Source: SZUA-36 sp963749115
Lineage (GTDB): Bacteria > Pseudomonadota > Gammaproteobacteria > Xanthomonadales > SZUA-36
Direction: 5' to 3'
DNA length: 64,000 nucleotides
NCBI GenBank assembly: GCA_963749115.1
Contig: CAVVLP010000006.1
Coordinates: 32,160-96,159 of the forward strand
Shown one piece after another: positions 63,144 to 64,000 of the stretch (the first letter of the stretch is position 1; each line of letters opens with the position of its first letter). The translations under genes were made by a program, and so were the position numbers. The notes under the pieces are model-generated. The model searched no databases. It was given only the letters and a program-made list of their open reading frames with translations, and was not told the DNA's origin.

Positions 63144-63728
63144 TCAAAACCCCCACCCAAAGCCGGTCGTTATAATCCAGTCATGGCCATATTCCTCACC
63201 CGGACCGGAATATAGGGACCGCAAGACGCCCACTGAGATATTCATCCGAATGATGGAAACCGACGCTTCAACACCCGCCAGGGTCTGCGATTGGGGGTAC
63301 AGCGAGCTATCACCCCAGGTCCGCAGGACCACTCCGCGCACGTTCCATCCGAAATGGACGGTATGCATCAAACGCTTGGTACGGCCGGTTTCACCGACCA
63401 GTTTTCCCCAGCCAACTCCACCTTGTATACCGTACAGGCCCGGTTCCACTTCGAAATGCCAACCGCGTATAGAGCAGCCTGTCGAGCAATCAACATGTTC
63501 GGGTTGCTTGACGAACATGGCGCCTAGGCCGGCAGATACCATCTGCGTATCATGCCACCTGACACGCATCAGCCCGTACCAACGCGATTCCAGGTTGTTC
63601 AGTTCCTCACGCACCTGTTCCAGTGCGTGGCTCTGTTCAGTGGATTCCGGGTTTGTGACAGGCTCAGTGAGAGCATCTTCAGCCTGGGCGTGCAGGCTCA
63701 AGATCGCCATGAATACGAGTATTCGCAT
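63144..63728 (-). CDS. Exported, probably outer-membrane beta-rich protein
   Basis: 194 residues with a signal peptide (MRILVFMAILSLHAQA), a short coiled-coil segment (SHALEQVREELNNLESRW) and then alternating beta strands ending GFGWGF. The terminal phenylalanine and strand pattern suggest a small beta-barrel. A cysteine pair (CSTGC) sits in the middle. It ends five bases before the next gene's start, so the two are likely a unit. No family is recognised. Confidence 0.65.
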   Translation of the reverse strand: MRILVFMAILSLHAQAEDALTEPVTNPESTEQSHALEQVREELNNLESRWYGLMRVRWHDTQMVSAGLGAMFVKQPEHVDCSTGCSIRGWHFEVEPGLYGIQGGVGWGKLVGETGRTKRLMHTVHFGWNVRGVVLRTWGDSSLYPQSQTLAGVEASVSIIRMNISVGVLRSLYSGPGEEYGHDWIITTGFGWGF

Positions 63729-63755
63729 GCAATGGGGTTTTGGTCGCCCTTTCAC

Positions 63756-64000
63756 TTAATATCTTCTTCAATTGTCTAAGTTTCAGTATTAGAGAACGTT
63801 AACAATTAGTGTATGAGTTTAGCCTCATTTCCATTGTTCTGCAGTAAAAAACTGGGATCAGACAACAAATATCTGGTGTTGCACAGGTAACATTAGCAAA
63901 CGATGAGGGCGCGGTTTACAGTTTCAGAGTAATTGGGCTTTTCCAAAGACAATGGTATAGACATTTTCTTGAGAAAAAACGAGACGAAAGCCATCGGTAG
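63756..64000. other. Window end, no supported gene
   Basis: A 245-base stretch without a convincing frame. A short minus-strand frame entering from the window edge (64000 to about 63899) cannot be judged. Confidence 0.4.

Overview
This 64 kb window is chromosomal DNA of a gammaproteobacterium. Three syntenic blocks support that: mreBCD-mrdA-rodA-mltB-rlpA-dacA-ybeD-lipB-lipA, ydbH-ynbE-ydbL, and a DUF3426/Fis/purH/purD run. Two multihaem respiratory loci and many c-type haem proteins suggest a versatile, at least facultatively anaerobic respirer. I cannot name a genus.

Layout. 28-405 is a small YccF membrane protein. 969-11405 is the most distinctive region. It holds two cytochrome / four-cluster ferredoxin / NrfD-type membrane complexes (a nonahaem version at 2169-5250 and a membrane-anchored octahaem version at 8340-11405). 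Around and between them lie a sensor kinase with a periplasmic haem-binding region and two response regulators whose output is a GcvH-like domain lacking the lipoyl lysine. An Fnr-like box of nearly identical sequence precedes each half. 11412-23077 is housekeeping: ampG, xthA, pyrE, DUF4124, DUF3426, fis, purH, a hairpin mobile repeat, purD, uvrD, a hydrolase and pyrF. 23147-23288 is a candidate small RNA. 23344-31559 holds plsB, a DUF465 protein, TRAP transporter genes dctP and dctM without dctQ, argS and a SPOR protein. 31590-31651 is a set of six 11-bp-spaced operator repeats in front of a small secreted protein. 32481-39328 (minus strand) is a MoxR/DUF58/DUF4381/BatA/BatBC/BatD operon. 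39488-41674 is priA. 41959-45148 is ydbH-ynbE-ydbL, followed by a GlsB-like protein, a DUF3365 monohaem protein and the Prc protease. 48553-59241 (minus strand) is the lipoate and cell-shape supercluster. 59437 onward holds a PfkB kinase, tRNA-Met, a Fic protein with a striking operator array, and two unrecognised exported proteins.

How the parts work together (inference). The periplasmic haem domain of the kinase would sense redox state or a ligand. Its signal would pass to the GcvH-type regulators, which have no DNA-binding domain and so may act on the respiratory complexes themselves. The Fnr-like boxes would set oxygen-dependent transcription.

Sequence quality. Seven genes (regulator 1, plsB, batA, ydbL, rodA, mreC and an exported protein) are interrupted by nine frameshifts. 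Each is repaired by removing one base from a 2-3 nt homopolymer. rodA alone has three, which restore the frame. This uniform single-base-insertion pattern in essential genes points to residual sequencing error rather than gene decay, so these genes are annotated across their full span.
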